Shown: in pieces, positions 39,101-50,134 of the stretch
Layout of the letters: each line of letters opens with the position of its first letter
Numbering within the stretch: position 1 is the first letter of the stretch
Origin: Atrichornis clamosus
Lineage: Eukaryota > Chordata > Aves > Passeriformes > Menuridae
Length of the DNA: 64,000 nucleotides
Assembly (NCBI GenBank): GCA_013400975.1
Contig: WBMZ01003346.1
Span: 1-64,000, forward strand
Reading direction: 5' to 3'
Translations under genes and position numbers: made by a program
Notes under the pieces: generated by a model
Told to the model about the DNA's origin: nothing
The model's input: the letters and a program-made list of their open reading frames with translations, nothing else
Database searches by the model: none

Positions 39101-42100
39101 CACGGATCAGTGCTGGAGAGCAGCCTCTCCACTCCCATTCTCTGTCACAGCCAGCTCTGCTCTCCTCAGGCTCCTGGCAGCCCACTCTCCATGCACAGAG
39201 CCCAGGACACCTGGCAGAGGGACACCTGTTACTGCCAACACTTCCAACCCCAGCCCTAACAAGTCTTGGCTTCAAAGGACTCGTTATTCCATTATTTTAC
39301 ACGGTCTACTTGTCTGAAACACTCAACTCCCACAGATCAGAAACCTACTGCCACATGGGATTTGTTTCATTTTATTTTTATAACCACTGACATTTATATT
39401 TAATGGATGTGTATTAGATTTTTGTTTGGAGATCGGGAAGTACAGGGCTGAGAAAAGGAGCAAAAAAACCCCACTTTGCTTGATAGTGATGTGGATTTAT
39501 TCTTTGACACAGATCGTTCTTAAGTGGGCTTTGTATTTTCTTTCCTGGAGGGGTGACGGGAAGGTCTGAGGCACACAAATGTTCTCTCTCAGTTTACTAC
39601 AGCTGTAAAGGAGTGGTTAAGACACAGAAGTGTCATCTTGTGAGTGGGAGAGGAGGAAAGCAAGAACCAAAATTAAGAAGTTCTACATACCACTCCACAC
39701 ACTTCTGTCATATGAAATCAAAATTGTCTATTTTAGGTATTTTGGAGACTTATCTTGGCAGTTTAGATCCTTCAGAGTCTGGTTACAGGAAACATTTATT
39801 CTCCTGCATTGGAGTTGTTCTGTCTTCTTGATGCAGGTTTTATTTTAAAAGCCTTTTTTAAGTACAGGACAGGAAATGAAACTGTCAAACTATTACAGAC
39901 AGACACAAAAACGATCTGCTTCAAACACCACCACACACTGCTCTTAACTGTGCCCAGTGTACACTGCGCTTCTCAGGATGCAATCAGGGGCTCTTCACAC
40001 ACCACGCATAAGATGTCACAGAGGTACCAATTCAAGTCTCCCAGAAAACAACGGCTTGGATTTCTGCTAAAGCACCATCTCTTTAGAGAACTACCAGAGA
40101 TACAGCACAGCTTTTGCAGTAACACAGCAGCTTTTCTGAAACACAGAATGGATTTTGTGGAGATTTATGTGCAATTCTGTAAATCTACTTTTCCAAAGGA
40201 TTCATTTACAGCCTTATATCAAGTGCTTTAAAAATTCTGAATATGGGTAAAAACCACTGGAAAATCCCACATTCTTGTTTCCTTGAGAATTTTTTCCTTA
40301 ATTTCTACCAGATTAATGGCTATCTTTCACTTGCTTTTCATTGTCGAAGGAGAAACTTCAGTACAAACAGGCAAGCTTTTTTCCTTCAAACAATGTCACC
40401 TAAAAGCTGATTCTCACAGACGTAACTTATATTTATGGAATTGCATGGATGACAGCTGAATCAAAGGATTTAAGGAAGAAATGTTTGAACTTCAATTATT
40501 TCTATAAAGTCTGTGTTAAAAGTCAGCATTAAAAGTCAGCTGGTTTTACACAGTAAGCAGCCAGGTACCCTGTGCATGATCAAGGATGAATGAGACCGTG
40601 AAGATTTTAAAGCACTCGTAAAGGAGTGATCCAAACAGAGAGGATCACAGGCATGTCCATGTATGTTACCTTCCCAGAAAACCACCCTCAGGACGAGATC
40701 TCAAGATTCAGCACTGTAACACATTCATTTTTAAGGTGGCAATTTGAAAACACATCGCAGTGTGCACTCAGCCTGGGGGAGTGAAGTCACCCCTTGTGAA
40801 GCAACCTGAGGGGCCAAGCATTATTATGCAATCTCTCCCCCAAAAACACACCTCGAACAAACCCCCTGCACATGCATGCACTCAGTCACGCCACCCACAG
40901 AGAGGGACCTTGCTTTGGGAGCTGAGGATGCAGCATATACTGTGCTCACAGGCCACATGAGCACTTAACAGAGACATGAAAACAACTGGGAGCATTAGGC
41001 ACAGTGCCTACAAAACACGATGCCTTTCTCACAGGGATTTCAAGACAACAAGGTAGGGAGGAAGGAAGTACTTGAAGATAAAGCATAATCACATTATCAC
41101 CTCCTGAGCTACACCTCACAAAACATCACAGCCATTCTGTCTGCTTTCCACCGTTCTGGTATTTATTGCTTACAAAATCAGCTTCAAGTTACGAGCCATA
41201 ATTAGTTCTTCCAGTTAAAAAACACACTGACCATTTCCAACTCCTACACAAATGAAGTCAAATCATTAAGGAATTTGGAAATTTAAAGACACTGCTTACT
41301 TTACTCCTTACAAAAGAATGTGCTAAGATTGCAGGAGAATGGTTTTTCAAGTGAAGCAATGAACATTTGGAGATGTGAAGCAGTCAGTTTTGGGGCGCAT
41401 GCCTGATGATCAGGAAAATAAAAACTAGAAATCAAGGCAATATAGATGTGTGAGCAAAGACAAGGTCAAAGAATGTGTCCAAAGCATTTCATCTTTATTG
41501 TGAGAGCCAGCAAATGCAAGTTGTTTGGCCTAGGGTATTTTCCCCCATCAATCATGTGTTTTCAAAAAAAAGGAAAAAAAAAAAAAGACACATTATGGAA
41601 CAGTAGGCTTGTGTAACTTCTCAAAAGATCACAGAAAATTCAAATCAAGTGTGACCCCCAATAAAACAAACCCGCTGCTCTGCACAGACTCTCCCTCCTT
41701 TCCACGCTTCTTTTTAATAGAAATCATTGTTAACACAAGCTTTTTTGTTCCTTTTTGGACAGTGCTATCACAGTTGCACAGCAATTACTTAATACACTCA
41801 CCCACAGCACGAACACTGTCATTCACCAAGTGTCACAACAGAAACTTTCCCTCTAGTGACTGTTTTTTGCAAGTTTTGGTGGCAATGTAGGCTCCATGAC
41901 ACTTGTGTGTCAGGAGTTACAATGAGGAAAACTTCTCTGAGTAACATCCTGGGTGTGACGTGCTTGCCTCGTGCTCCACCACACCAAATCATCACACAGA
42001 CCTCCACATCCCGTTCCTGCGGCCCACAGCCTAGGCTAGAGTAGCAACTGGACCATGGAATTCACCAACTCAAGATCATCTAACCCAGCAGAATTTCCCA

Positions 42101-42718
42101 GTGCTGCCTCACAACAGCTGAGATATTCAGCCACTGTGGTGGCAGGCCAAGGACATCACCATCGTCCTGGGGGACCATCTTTCCAGACACTTCTAATTAT
42201 GACAAGGCTTATTAGCCACATGAGGCTAATGCTAAAGCAGTGGGGGGTTTATAACAGCATGGAAGAGAGCTCCACATTTCTGACAAACAACTGGAATCAG
42301 ACAGAAAAGATTATGACCAAAACTGATCAATCTGCATGAAGGTGAGGTTGAGCGAGTTTTCTACACCTTTAACACCACTAAGCTACAATAGTCTTTTATA
42401 CATCAGTATTGGCTTGCATTTGCAAGATACACAGCTTCAGCCACCCACATGGAAATGCAGGCAACGACAAAAATAAGGCTTAAAGCACCTACACTTATAC
42501 AAACCACACTCCAAATGTAGCAATTCCATACTCATTTATTATTAGAGTAATTCTTGTAAGACTGCACATGCAATGGTGTTTTAGCCTACAAGGACTTCAT
42601 CAACTTTTTCCTCACCTATTACTGTGCTTGGACTTTTCCCGGTCTTTTTCCTTGTCCTTCTTGTGCTCTTTGTGCCGGTGTTCTCGGTCTTTGTGTTTAT
42701 CTTTGTGTTTGTGAGAAT
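6025..42718 (-). CDS. TOP1: DNA topoisomerase I (nuclear type IB), exons 3-21, 5' end missing
   Basis: TOP1 relaxes supercoils by nicking one DNA strand, holding its 3' end through a phosphotyrosine, letting the other end rotate and then resealing. It acts in the nucleus during transcription and replication. Nineteen GT-AG exons join without any frame break to give residues 20-765. This equals human length if exons 1-2 supply 58 nt as in human. Order: basic KHKD-rich N-terminus (20 to about 214), core (about 215-635), coiled linker (about 636-712) and C-terminal domain (about 713-765). Arg488, Lys532, Arg590, His632 and Tyr723 are all present. Camptothecin-contact residues such as Arg364, Asp533 and Asn722 also look intact. 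The long charged N-terminus excludes TOP1MT. The IKDEP and KIKTED motifs are possible SUMO sites. The downstream neighbour in the same orientation is probably PLCG1, about 4.5 kb away. Confidence 0.97.
6266..6415 (-). CDS. TOP1: TOP1 exon 20 (residues 682-732, catalytic tyrosine)
   Basis: It is 150 nt long. It completes the linker and starts the C-terminal domain. [10 protein letters not shown] places the nucleophile Tyr723 at 6294-6292, with Asn722 beside it. The acceptor is CCCCAG followed by GACAG. The second AG five bases in would break the frame, so the first is used. The donor is GTGAGC. Confidence 0.97.
7150..7244 (-). CDS. TOP1: TOP1 exon 19 (residues 651-682, linker)
   Basis: It is 95 nt long and encodes [20 protein letters not shown] followed by [12 protein letters not shown], the highly charged antiparallel coiled-coil linker. 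The linker joins core and C-terminal domains and slows strand rotation. Acceptor CTAG, donor GTAAGG. Confidence 0.96.
8320..8447 (-). CDS. TOP1: TOP1 exon 18 (residues 608-650, His632)
   Basis: It is 128 nt long. It encodes the end of core subdomain III, including [15 protein letters not shown]. His632, which stabilises the transition state, is the CAC codon at 8376-8374. It ends MMNLQSK at a GTACCT donor. Confidence 0.97.
9169..9283 (-). CDS. TOP1: TOP1 exon 17 (residues 570-608, Arg590)
   Basis: It is 115 nt long and encodes [20 protein letters not shown] followed by RTYNAS. Catalytic Arg590 is the CGT codon at 9223-9221. The end reads KELTN-P where I recall KELTA-P in human. Donor GTAAGT. 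Confidence 0.97.
9886..9954 (-). CDS. TOP1: TOP1 exon 16 (residues 547-569)
   Basis: It is a small 69-nt, phase-0 exon coding [20 protein letters not shown] then RLN, inside core subdomain III. Both boundaries are strong: a CCTGCAG acceptor and a GTAAGC donor. Confidence 0.97.
11466..11651 (-). CDS. TOP1: TOP1 exon 15 (residues 485-546, Arg488 and Lys532)
   Basis: It is 186 nt long, exactly 62 codons. It opens [19 protein letters not shown], with catalytic Arg488 at 11642-11640. It later reads [18 protein letters not shown], with Lys532, the proposed general acid, at 11510-11508. Asp533, a camptothecin-contact residue, follows directly. Confidence 0.98.
12686..12829 (-). CDS. TOP1: TOP1 exon 14 (residues 437-484)
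   Basis: It is 144 nt and phase 0 at both ends. It encodes [20 protein letters not shown] through [13 protein letters not shown], the start of core subdomain III. Acceptor CCTGCAG, donor GTGAGG. Confidence 0.97.
13864..14008 (-). CDS. TOP1: TOP1 exon 13 (residues 388-436)
   Basis: It is 145 nt long and encodes [20 protein letters not shown] through [15 protein letters not shown], part of the core clamp around DNA. The first residues differ from the DAKVPSPPPGHK I recall for human. Donor GTAAAG. Confidence 0.97.
14639..14826 (-). CDS. TOP1: TOP1 exon 12 (residues 326-388)
   Basis: It is the longest exon at 188 nt. It encodes [20 protein letters not shown] and then the invariant [20 protein letters not shown] and [14 protein letters not shown]. 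The GLFRGRG segment holds Phe361, Gly363 and Arg364, which are known drug-resistance positions. All carry the sensitive-type residue. Confidence 0.98.
16267..16389 (-). CDS. TOP1: TOP1 exon 11 (residues 285-325)
   Basis: It is 123 nt, phase 0. It encodes [20 protein letters not shown] then [20 protein letters not shown], the nose-cone helices at the subdomain II/I boundary. The acceptor ends in AAG instead of CAG, which is less common but fits the frame exactly. Confidence 0.96.
17075..17196 (-). CDS. TOP1: TOP1 exon 10 (residues 244-284)
   Basis: It is 122 nt long and encodes [20 protein letters not shown] then [20 protein letters not shown], core subdomain II (the cap). Acceptor TTTGTAG, donor GTAGGC. 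Confidence 0.97.
20459..20574 (-). CDS. TOP1: TOP1 exon 9 (residues 205-244)
   Basis: It is 116 nt long and encodes [20 protein letters not shown] then [19 protein letters not shown], the entry to the conserved core. The acceptor ends GAAG after a good pyrimidine tract. Donor GTGAGT. Confidence 0.97.
20575..24947. other. TOP1 intron 8
   Basis: About 4.4 kb of AT-leaning intronic DNA on either side of scattered short A- and T-runs. No recognisable repeat family, RNA gene or exon was seen. Confidence 0.75.
24948..25045 (-). CDS. TOP1: TOP1 exon 8 (residues 173-205)
   Basis: It is 98 nt long and encodes a lysine-rich stretch: [20 protein letters not shown] then [13 protein letters not shown]. 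It is the least conserved exon and is three residues shorter than I recall for human. It contains probable nuclear-localisation signals. Confidence 0.95.
26017..26092 (-). CDS. TOP1: TOP1 exon 7 (residues 147-172)
   Basis: It is 76 nt long and encodes [20 protein letters not shown] then QEEEE. It contains a nuclear-localisation-type basic cluster and the KIKTED motif matching the SUMO consensus. Donor GTAATG. Confidence 0.95.
26554..28730 (-). mobile_element. CR1 LINE, 5'-truncated, ORF2 decayed, in TOP1 intron 6
   Basis: The element lies in the same orientation as TOP1. Its 3' end at about 26554 shows the GTGATTCTGTGATT-type terminal octamers. Reading leftward from the 5' side, broken frames encode CR1 ORF2 pieces. 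An endonuclease part (28757-28377) includes [20 protein letters not shown] and [16 protein letters not shown] middle part is at 28242-27928, a reverse-transcriptase part near 27667-27389 includes [15 protein letters not shown], and a C-terminal part at 27079-26771 includes [20 protein letters not shown]. Frameshifts and stops between these parts mean it cannot encode a working enzyme. The 5' edge is approximate: CR1 similarity fades upstream of LYVRE near 28720. Confidence 0.92.
29519..29614 (-). CDS. TOP1: TOP1 exon 6 (residues 115-147)
   Basis: It is 96 nt long and encodes [20 protein letters not shown] then [17 protein letters not shown] is a SUMO-type motif. The human YFVPP segment reads FYASP here. 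Acceptor TTGTAG, donor GTAAGT. Confidence 0.95.
29615..32352. other. TOP1 intron 5
   Basis: About 2.7 kb between exons 6 and 5. I see no repeat, exon or RNA gene that I can support. Confidence 0.75.
32353..32408 (-). CDS. TOP1: TOP1 exon 5 (residues 97-115)
   Basis: It is a short 56-nt exon encoding [18 protein letters not shown]. It starts and ends at clean junctions (TTTTTCAG acceptor, GTAAGA donor) and keeps the frame between exons 4 and 6. Confidence 0.93.
32962..33088 (-). CDS. TOP1: TOP1 exon 4 (residues 54-96)
   Basis: It is 127 nt long and encodes [20 protein letters not shown] then [20 protein letters not shown] and EK, low-complexity basic repeats of the nuclear N-terminal domain. 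The donor is GTGGGT. Confidence 0.95.
35381..35454. repeat. 14-bp direct repeats (CAACCTTTATATAT) with an (AT)n run
   Basis: CAACCTTTATATAT occurs at 35381-35394 and again at 35441-35454. The first copy extends into an AT run to about 35401. The 46 bp between them is AT-rich with TCAATA-type near-repeats. The second copy abuts the CR1 tail. Confidence 0.85.
35458..35576 (+). mobile_element. CR1 LINE 3' tail fragment in TOP1 intron 3
   Basis: Typical CR1 3' UTR motifs appear in order: AAGTTGTGGATGCCCCATCC, GGCCAGGTTGGACAGGGCTT, TGATGATCTTAAGACCCCTT, CCAACCCAAACCATCCTGTG. An internal piece is missing between the CTGGTC and TGATGATC motifs compared with full tails. It is in plus orientation, opposite to TOP1. 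Confidence 0.85.
42616..42718 (-). CDS. TOP1: TOP1 exon 3 (residues 20-54), most 5' exon found
   Basis: It is 103 nt long and encodes [20 protein letters not shown] then [13 protein letters not shown]. It begins with the last two bases of an Asp codon after a CTTACAG acceptor, so an upstream exon ending in G is required. In human that is the 25-nt exon 2. Confidence 0.95.
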
Positions 42719-45700
42719 CTGTAAGCAGAGAGGCAAAACAAAAGAAATTAAATTGGGAGAACACTCCGCACCTCCCTCGTGAACCTCTGCATTTTCCCCC
42801 ACCATATACTAGTATTTCTGTGATTCAAAATTTCTAACAAAAATCTTAGTTTCAGAGGTCCAAAATGGATTCATTGTTCCTGCAGCACAAGTTAATTCAC
42901 CTTGCCAACAGCTGCATTTACATGGTCTTTAGTTCAACGACCTTTAAATGCTTTTCAGACCCTGAAGAAATGCAACCCTTCCATTAAGTAGGTACCTATG
43001 GATACATCAAGTTCAACCTTTCTTGGCAGATGGGCAGCCTGGCTTCCTACGCCTCCAAGTATTTCATGTTGAATACACAAAAAAGGATACAGGAACAAAG
43101 CATAAAGCTGGAGTGTCAGGCCTGTTGAATCCCAGAATTTAGATTTCTACTTGGACAAGTATTTAACCTACACAAAGCATCCCTCCCTTCTCCCTGCTCT
43201 GAATTAAAACCATTTTATTCTTATCCCCAACAGTACATGACACGACAGGCAGACAGCAAGGAAAATGGGGAATACTGGGAGAAGATGAAAAGAAAGGATG
43301 AAAAGAAGAGTAGAAATTCTCTCCTTCTGCTTCTCTTCTGCAGGAGACATTTACCTTCGTCCGATAACAGCCCCGCCAAGAAAACCCAGCCTGACAGCTG
43401 TAATGAGCCGTGTTGGTGGTCACCCACCTACACAGGTCAGGGCTGGTCCCAATTATGTGACAGGTCAGCAATGGGAGTTGGCACTCAAGTGAATCTACAT
43501 GAACACAGTAATTTTATTGGCATCAGTTTCCACTCTGAGTGACATTTCCCATCCTCAGTGACAACTGTGCTGTACAATGAAGTCCTTTAAAGCACCGAGG
43601 AAATGAATTCGGCACAGAAAAAGAGCAACGTAGTTGAATTGTAAATAAATCCATTCACAAGCATTCCTTTACAAGTATATTGAAAAGGAGCTGAGGCTGA
43701 TCTAGCACCTCAAAACCACCTCAGAAGGTACTGCCATTTACGGTCAAGGTCAGTGTGATGGGAGGAATGTGTGCATACCCAAAGACTCCCCCCGGGTTTG
43801 GTTTTGAACATGCTACTCAAAGTACTCAAAATTAAGCAGGCTCCTCAGGAAACCTAAAAGCTGTGATGACTCAAGCAATTGTTTTCAGTTACCAGCACTA
43901 GTATTTCCACCAGAGATCTTGGATGTAAGCTATTAATGCTTAATTAATTGCAAAGATGCTACCATGCCTCTAAAAAGGCTCCTATCCTTGCACTAAGAAT
44001 AGGAAACTGCAACAAAAGGATTTTGTGACTTTCACAGTCACATGGGAATGCACTGCAGAGCCAGGAACAAGCCTCATCCTCCTGACTCCAAGTCTTTCGC
44101 CACAAATTCATTTTTCTCCTTAGCTGACACCATCTCTTACAACCTCAAAACATTTAAATGGATTTAAAGGAAACATACCCACAGAACATGATTTTAACCT
44201 ACTGCCTTCTCTAACTTCAGGTATTGCTTTCAGACACCTGCAGAAAGACAACATACACCAACAAGGGAATGCTGACATTCAAGCCTCCAAGCCGCCTTCC
44301 GCACCTTTCCTCCATCCTCCCAAACTCAGCAATGCTTCCTGGTGCTTTGGTGTACACAGTGCAGACATTTAAATCACAGGACTCAGTTTTCTATATTTCG
44401 ATACACAGGCACGTGGCAGGTTATGTGAAACATTTGGTGTTACAGCATAAAGCACCCAAGAGTTTTCAAGTACCTAAAGAGCAAAATCTCTTTCGCAGGA
44501 GGCAGAGTCTGCAGGCTTCTCTGGCAAACTGTGTGGGGACCGGACACCCACACGCTCTCAACTGCACAGAAGCAATTTCTCCGAGCCCTTCTTCCCACCA
44601 GGACAACACACTTTTCACTGGCAAAAATGTTTTTGCAGTGCGTTTCACACTTTTACTTCTTCAGTTCAGCCAGTAGCTGGAAGCTCAGGCTGTTTGCAAA
44701 CTGCCTGGGTTTATTCCACAGAGAGTTTACTCACTGATTCCCACAGCCTGGCTGCAACAAACAGCAGCTATTTACACTTGATGAATAGGTAAACTGCGAG
44801 AGAAACCAGCGTGATGCTATACATACAACTATGTACAGTCACTGTATGGCACACAAACCAATTTTTCCTATCAACCAATCAATGGAAAATGTGTGTGCCT
44901 GTGCTCAATGCTATTCCCTTTAGAGCTCAGAGCCACACGATGACTTTTCACCAAAAAAAGCAGAAAACAGAACAGTTTACCTTGATCACCATGTTTCCTT
45001 CCAGCTGACTTGTGCTTTACAGCTGAAATTAATATTTGCTCTTGAAGAGAGGTTCCAGGGATAAACTCTAAAACTGCTAAAGTTTGGTAACTATTTCCTC
45101 AACCCTTGGCTCTGCTTACAATGATTTGGTATTGTCAGACAATTAAAGCATCATACCGCAGGAAAGAAAAAAAAAGCTTGACCAGTTAAACTAGCTCTGC
45201 TTGCTAGGATTTGTTGCCAGACAGCTTTCCTTTGCTGTCTACCAAAGGATTTCTAGCAGGAATGTCTTCCACAGAGGTATTCTGGCTCAAAGGCCACAGC
45301 AGCTGGGGAACAGTGGGTCCTGTGCACAGTCTCAAAAGCAGAAGGGAAGAGATGTCCAGGCAGAGGCACTTGGTGTCTCTCACAATGAACAACACTTTAC
45401 ATTTAGTACTTCCATGGAGATCTGCCTCCCAGACATATCTCCTAAGGATTATTCTGGAATATTTGCTTAGTATTCAAACTCCATGTTGTTGCTTTCTGAC
45501 ACAATGCCATGAGGTAGGTTAAGCATGAAGACTTCAAAAGAGTTTATTAAATAGTCTTGAACTGACATATGTATGTCCTCAGAAGGCTTTAAAGCTCTTG
45601 ATCTTTCTTTTTTGCTGCGGGTGGAGCTGGATGAAGTTCAGGAGACTGGGTCATTAAAAAGGACAGAATTCTTTTTTTTGGCATTCTACACAAAAATGCT

Positions 45701-48700
45701 TTGTTCCAGACTGGCTTTATCTAGGAGCCCAAGCCAATGGTTATTTGGTGGCTGACATGAAACAAGTTTAGCCATTTCACTCCCATTTGTGTACCCACTT
45801 CCCAGGAACCAGTGCAGCATCACCTCCGACTGAACCACACAGGAACAGATGACTGAATTGGGAACGGGGCCACCTCGCACCAAGCCTCATCAACACACAG
45901 GCAATCAACGGGAAGAGTTCCTGTCTGTAATGTATCTTCCTCGATATATTTAGCATATTGATTCCTAGAAGAATCTTCCAGCCTCCAGTAGCTCTCTCCC
46001 AGCTTGTAGTTGATTAGCAGTTGGCTAAGTCCAGCCTCACATCAGCTACAGAAAGAGGTCTGACATTATCACACAATCAGATTTGTTTCCTGCCTTTTAT
46101 GTCTTCCATAAGTCTGCTCCCTCTAACACTAAACAAGGAGATAAATACTATTTCTTCTCCAAGACTATTAGCAATATCCATTGTCTGCTGTGAGCAAAGC
46201 TCAAACCCCCAAAAGCTTGTGTGATATTTAAGTATTTCTGAAAATGCAAAGTCTCTCTTTCAGCACAAGGTTACAGCGGGGACAAGGGTTATGCTCACTG
46301 GGCAAGGATCCATTACCCCTGAGGCTTTCCCTTCAGTATCCTCTCACCCAAACAGAGCTTTTGGCATCTCTTCTGTTCTAGAAAGCTTGATGTCTCTGGC
46401 ACTGGATCTCTGTCTGTTAATGCTGAGCCTGGTATGTCTCCAAAAGATTACCGCAGTCCCTGTACTATTCCTGCCATCCCCCTGTACCTCCAACAAATCA
46501 CGAGCAGCTCTGCATTTTTGTACGTTGATTCATCCCTTAAACTCTGTTAGATTACAAGGACGCTGATTTAAGGATGGGAAATTCTAAGCACTTTTGGTCT
46601 GTGGCTCTGTGTTGTTCCCCACTCCGCCTTCACTCCAGCGCTGAGTCCCTGGGGAAAGGCTGAGTCATAACCCTATTTGCAATACTTGTGTATGTGTCTG
46701 ACTGGAACAGGGCAGTTTTACTCTTTACCCAGGAACGGAGCTGTAAAAGGTCAGGCATCTCTAACTGCAGCACGGCAAGAACAGGGATGAAGCCAAAGAA
46801 AGCCTTTTCCACCAGGCAGTTGTCACCTGGAGAGGAAAAGTCCCAACAGACAGCAAAGGTGAGCGGTCCCCTGTCGTAATGAGAAGAACCTTTGGCTTAA
46901 TTAGTCTGGTGACAAAACAATTATGTGGGACTGTGACGTTTTAATTCATGAGCCAATTCATTTGCCTTAAAACCATTTTTGAGCATCTGTCTCTGCACAC
47001 CTCCCAAAGTACTACTTACATGTCACAGTCAAGGGAAGTCAGGCTACTTCCTACATTAATATTTCAGTTTTGACAGCAACTTTTCTAATAAAATGCTGAA
47101 ATCAGAGAGGGGTGTAAGCTCTTGTATGCCCAATCAGTACAGCTGTCAAGAGTACTGCTGGCACATGATACAGGATGCTACAGATGCCATTTTATCCCAC
47201 TCCCACCACCCACTTTTATTTCTCTTCCATCATTTTGTATGAGAATTTTTTTTTTTTAAGAACTGAGAAAAGAGATGTGAGCACAATCTGGCTCCTTCTC
47301 ATTTTTCCCCAATTAAGTGAGGTAGCTGGCAAATTAACACCTGGTAACCTCAATTTCTGGTCAACAGTAGCTTTTTCAGATAAATATTAGCCTTTCAGAT
47401 TTGCTCCCTTTTGGTTTACTTTCTAAGTTTTTGTGGGCACAATTTGAATAGCTCATTAACCTGCTTACAGAGAGGTTTCTTTGTTCTTTTGAAATCTTTT
47501 ACTAGATTCTGGGGACAAGGACTTTTTATATCTCCCTTCTGGTTCCAGAAGCATCCCAATTTATTTTCCTCTTGTTAGACAGCCTAGAAATACCTCTACT
47601 GCTGAGTATGGTTGTGTTTTATCTGTTTGAAGCATCATCTCAGTACTTTTCTACACTGATGTCCAGAAAGGTGATTTAAACTTTCTGGATTCTTGGGATA
47701 GAGATCTGTGCCCAAATCTGAGGATGCAGCATGAAAAATTCATGTTGTTACCAACTAAGGAAAACATTTTTAACTTCCTGTTATTCCAGTAACACTTCTG
47801 CTTCAGATGAGAGGCTGAAATTTCTGCCCTAAGTCCAAAGCCTCAATGTTATGTGTTACCAGAGAAGCAGGTGAGCCTCAGGGCTTTGAGGATCACTGGT
47901 GAGTACGAGTACAGGGCTCTCTCTCTGGTACTCAACCCGAAGCATGTGCAAGAAACCCTTTGCTATTGAATAGCACAGGTGAAACCAGCAGGGTCTTTTC
48001 AGCCTCTCTGCAAAGGAGAAGAGACTCTTAAAAAAAGACTTCTCCAGTTCCACTGCTAAGTTATGCAGCTGAAAGGGAGGTAACTCTGTAACACTGGATT
48101 AGGTTCAAAAGCTGGTCAAGTTCAAAAACTTCCTGTCACTGGAGAAATGGTCAGCTCCTTCTCAGCTGAAACACCATCTCCATGTAAGACCATGTACTCC
48201 ACAGCAGCCTTTTTACTATTTAGGCTGATTTCTTCTCCCTGGTGGTGATGCAATAGTAAGCAAAGCAAAAATTCTCTTCATTATTGCCTAAATTAAAGAT
48301 TTTTACTATTTTTTTTTCTCCCCCACAGGCTCTCCTCATAAGCATCCATCTTAAAATGTATACTATCAAAAAATGGCTTCTTAGTTTCATGTTAAATTTT
48401 CTAATTTTTTAAACATTTATTTTGCCAGATTATATTACTTTTAGACTTCTTATTTCTTACATTTTTGTATATAAAGACTACTATTAAAATTATCAAGGTT
48501 TAGTTGCTGAAATGATGCCAGGAAGGGTTATGAGTGTTCAAACATGTGAGAATGTAGTCCAAGGTATCTAAAATATTATTTATATTCCTGGCAAAGAACA
48601 CCTACTTTTGCCCTTGGCATCTGATCAGAATGGCCTAGTGTTGCACTAATTTTACAATATAGAGATACCAGCAAGTAGAATGAGTGTAACGTTCAGTCAT

Positions 48701-50114
48701 TATCCAAGATCTCTAACACAGATAGTGACAGGGTTAGAGTACATTACCTAAACAGGCAATGTAATTCCACATGTAAAGGTCACTCTACGAGGTTCTGGTC
48801 AATTTATAAATCTCACCTGAGAAAGCAAACACTGTGCAGAGTTAAAAAAAAACATTTGCAGACCCTGTGTGGCTCAGAACAACCGCCTCGTGGAGAATGT
48901 GGCATGGTCTGAGGCAAAGGGGATCAGAACCCTCACTCTTAAACAGGTTTTAACTCTGGACAAGTCATCAGACTTTGTGTTTTGATTCAACAATTTTAAA
49001 AACATGCACAATAATCCCACCTAAATAGTCTGAAAGAGGTCTAAACTTTTTATAAAGTATCTGTATTCCAGTTAGAGGAAGTCACATTATGGTCATGGTG
49101 TTCCAGTAATTGATAACACAGCTTTTCTGGAGTTTGTTTAAATGGATTGCCATTGCTGTAGCCCAGGAAAGAGAGGAGAACAGCTCTTGGACAGAAAATA
49201 GAACTGCATGCAGGTATGGGAGACAACACCTTTCCCAATAAAGCAGGGAAGACAAAGAAAACCAAACTGTACATGTAAAAGGTACAGAAACTGAAAAACC
49301 TCTCTAAACAGTTACACGTGTCAAAAGCAAAAAACCAGTTTGGAGAGAAGATGTTATTGTGGATGATACACTGGAGTAGAAAACCATAATCTAAAATAAA
49401 CTTCCCATGTGAAACTGGATATGTCACTTACTGTTCCTATTTACACAACTACAAAATACACATAAAACATTTACCCTGGAAAAGTATTGCAGGTCTGTTT
49501 GCTGTGCTGGTTTATTTCTGCAGTAACTCACTGCAAAACATTTGGAATCCTGAAACGAGAGTGACTGAAACACTGAGAGCATCACTTGAGTCTCCCATAA
49601 CTAAGCCTGAAATTCAATAGCAGAAGAAGGATCTGGGTTTTCAGACAAAAAAGGAAAGAAACTACAATGATACTGAAGCAAGACTGTCTGGCTTCTGCTT
49701 CCTCATTTCATAATGCCATACTTAATGGCACAGATACACATTTCAAAAGCAACTTGACACAAAACCCTTTGCCAGTGTTTATAAAGACGCCTCCACAATC
49801 TACAATGCTACAGAAATCTAAATGCCTAAAATTCTTCCTGAAGTCAAATTCAAATGAAGTAAGTTACTGTGCTATCATAAGTTTATTTCACTTCAGGTGC
49901 CTCGCTGGGTCAGGTGCAGCAGATCAGGGATGCTGACACTTCAGCAGTGCCCTCTGTTTCCCTCCATAAATCGGATAAAATCTGAGTTTTATAATTTACT
50001 GCAAAACAAGTGAACTAACTTTGACTAAGCACAAGCGGGATACACAAAGCAGCTCTTTACTGTGAAGCTTAGATAAGCAGTCATTCATTTTCCAATCATA
50101 CCAAGAAAGAAACA

Positions 50115-50134
50115 GGGGGGGGGAAAAAAAAAAA
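50115..50134 (+). repeat. G9-A11 homopolymer junction
   Basis: Nine G are followed directly by eleven A on the plus strand, a simple repeat likely to vary in length. Confidence 0.9.

Larger units (their letters stand above)
33089..42615. other. TOP1 intron 3
   Basis: About 9.5 kb. Contents are an AT dinucleotide run with flanking short direct repeats near 35381-35454, a CR1 3' tail at 35458-35576 and an A-rich run near 41564-41586. Otherwise it is unremarkable, with some locally GC- and CpG-richer patches around 38.03-38.11 kb and 39.06-39.24 kb that hold no recognisable gene. Confidence 0.75.

Noticed and set aside
38030..39240. GC- and CpG-richer patches considered as an internal promoter or alternative first exon of TOP1
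   Set aside because: CpG density is well below the left-end island and no ATG-containing exon fits the phase needed to join exon 4.
42995..43045. AAGTTCAACCTTTC segment resembling a repeat tail
   Set aside because: Too short and without any other CR1 or LTR motif nearby.
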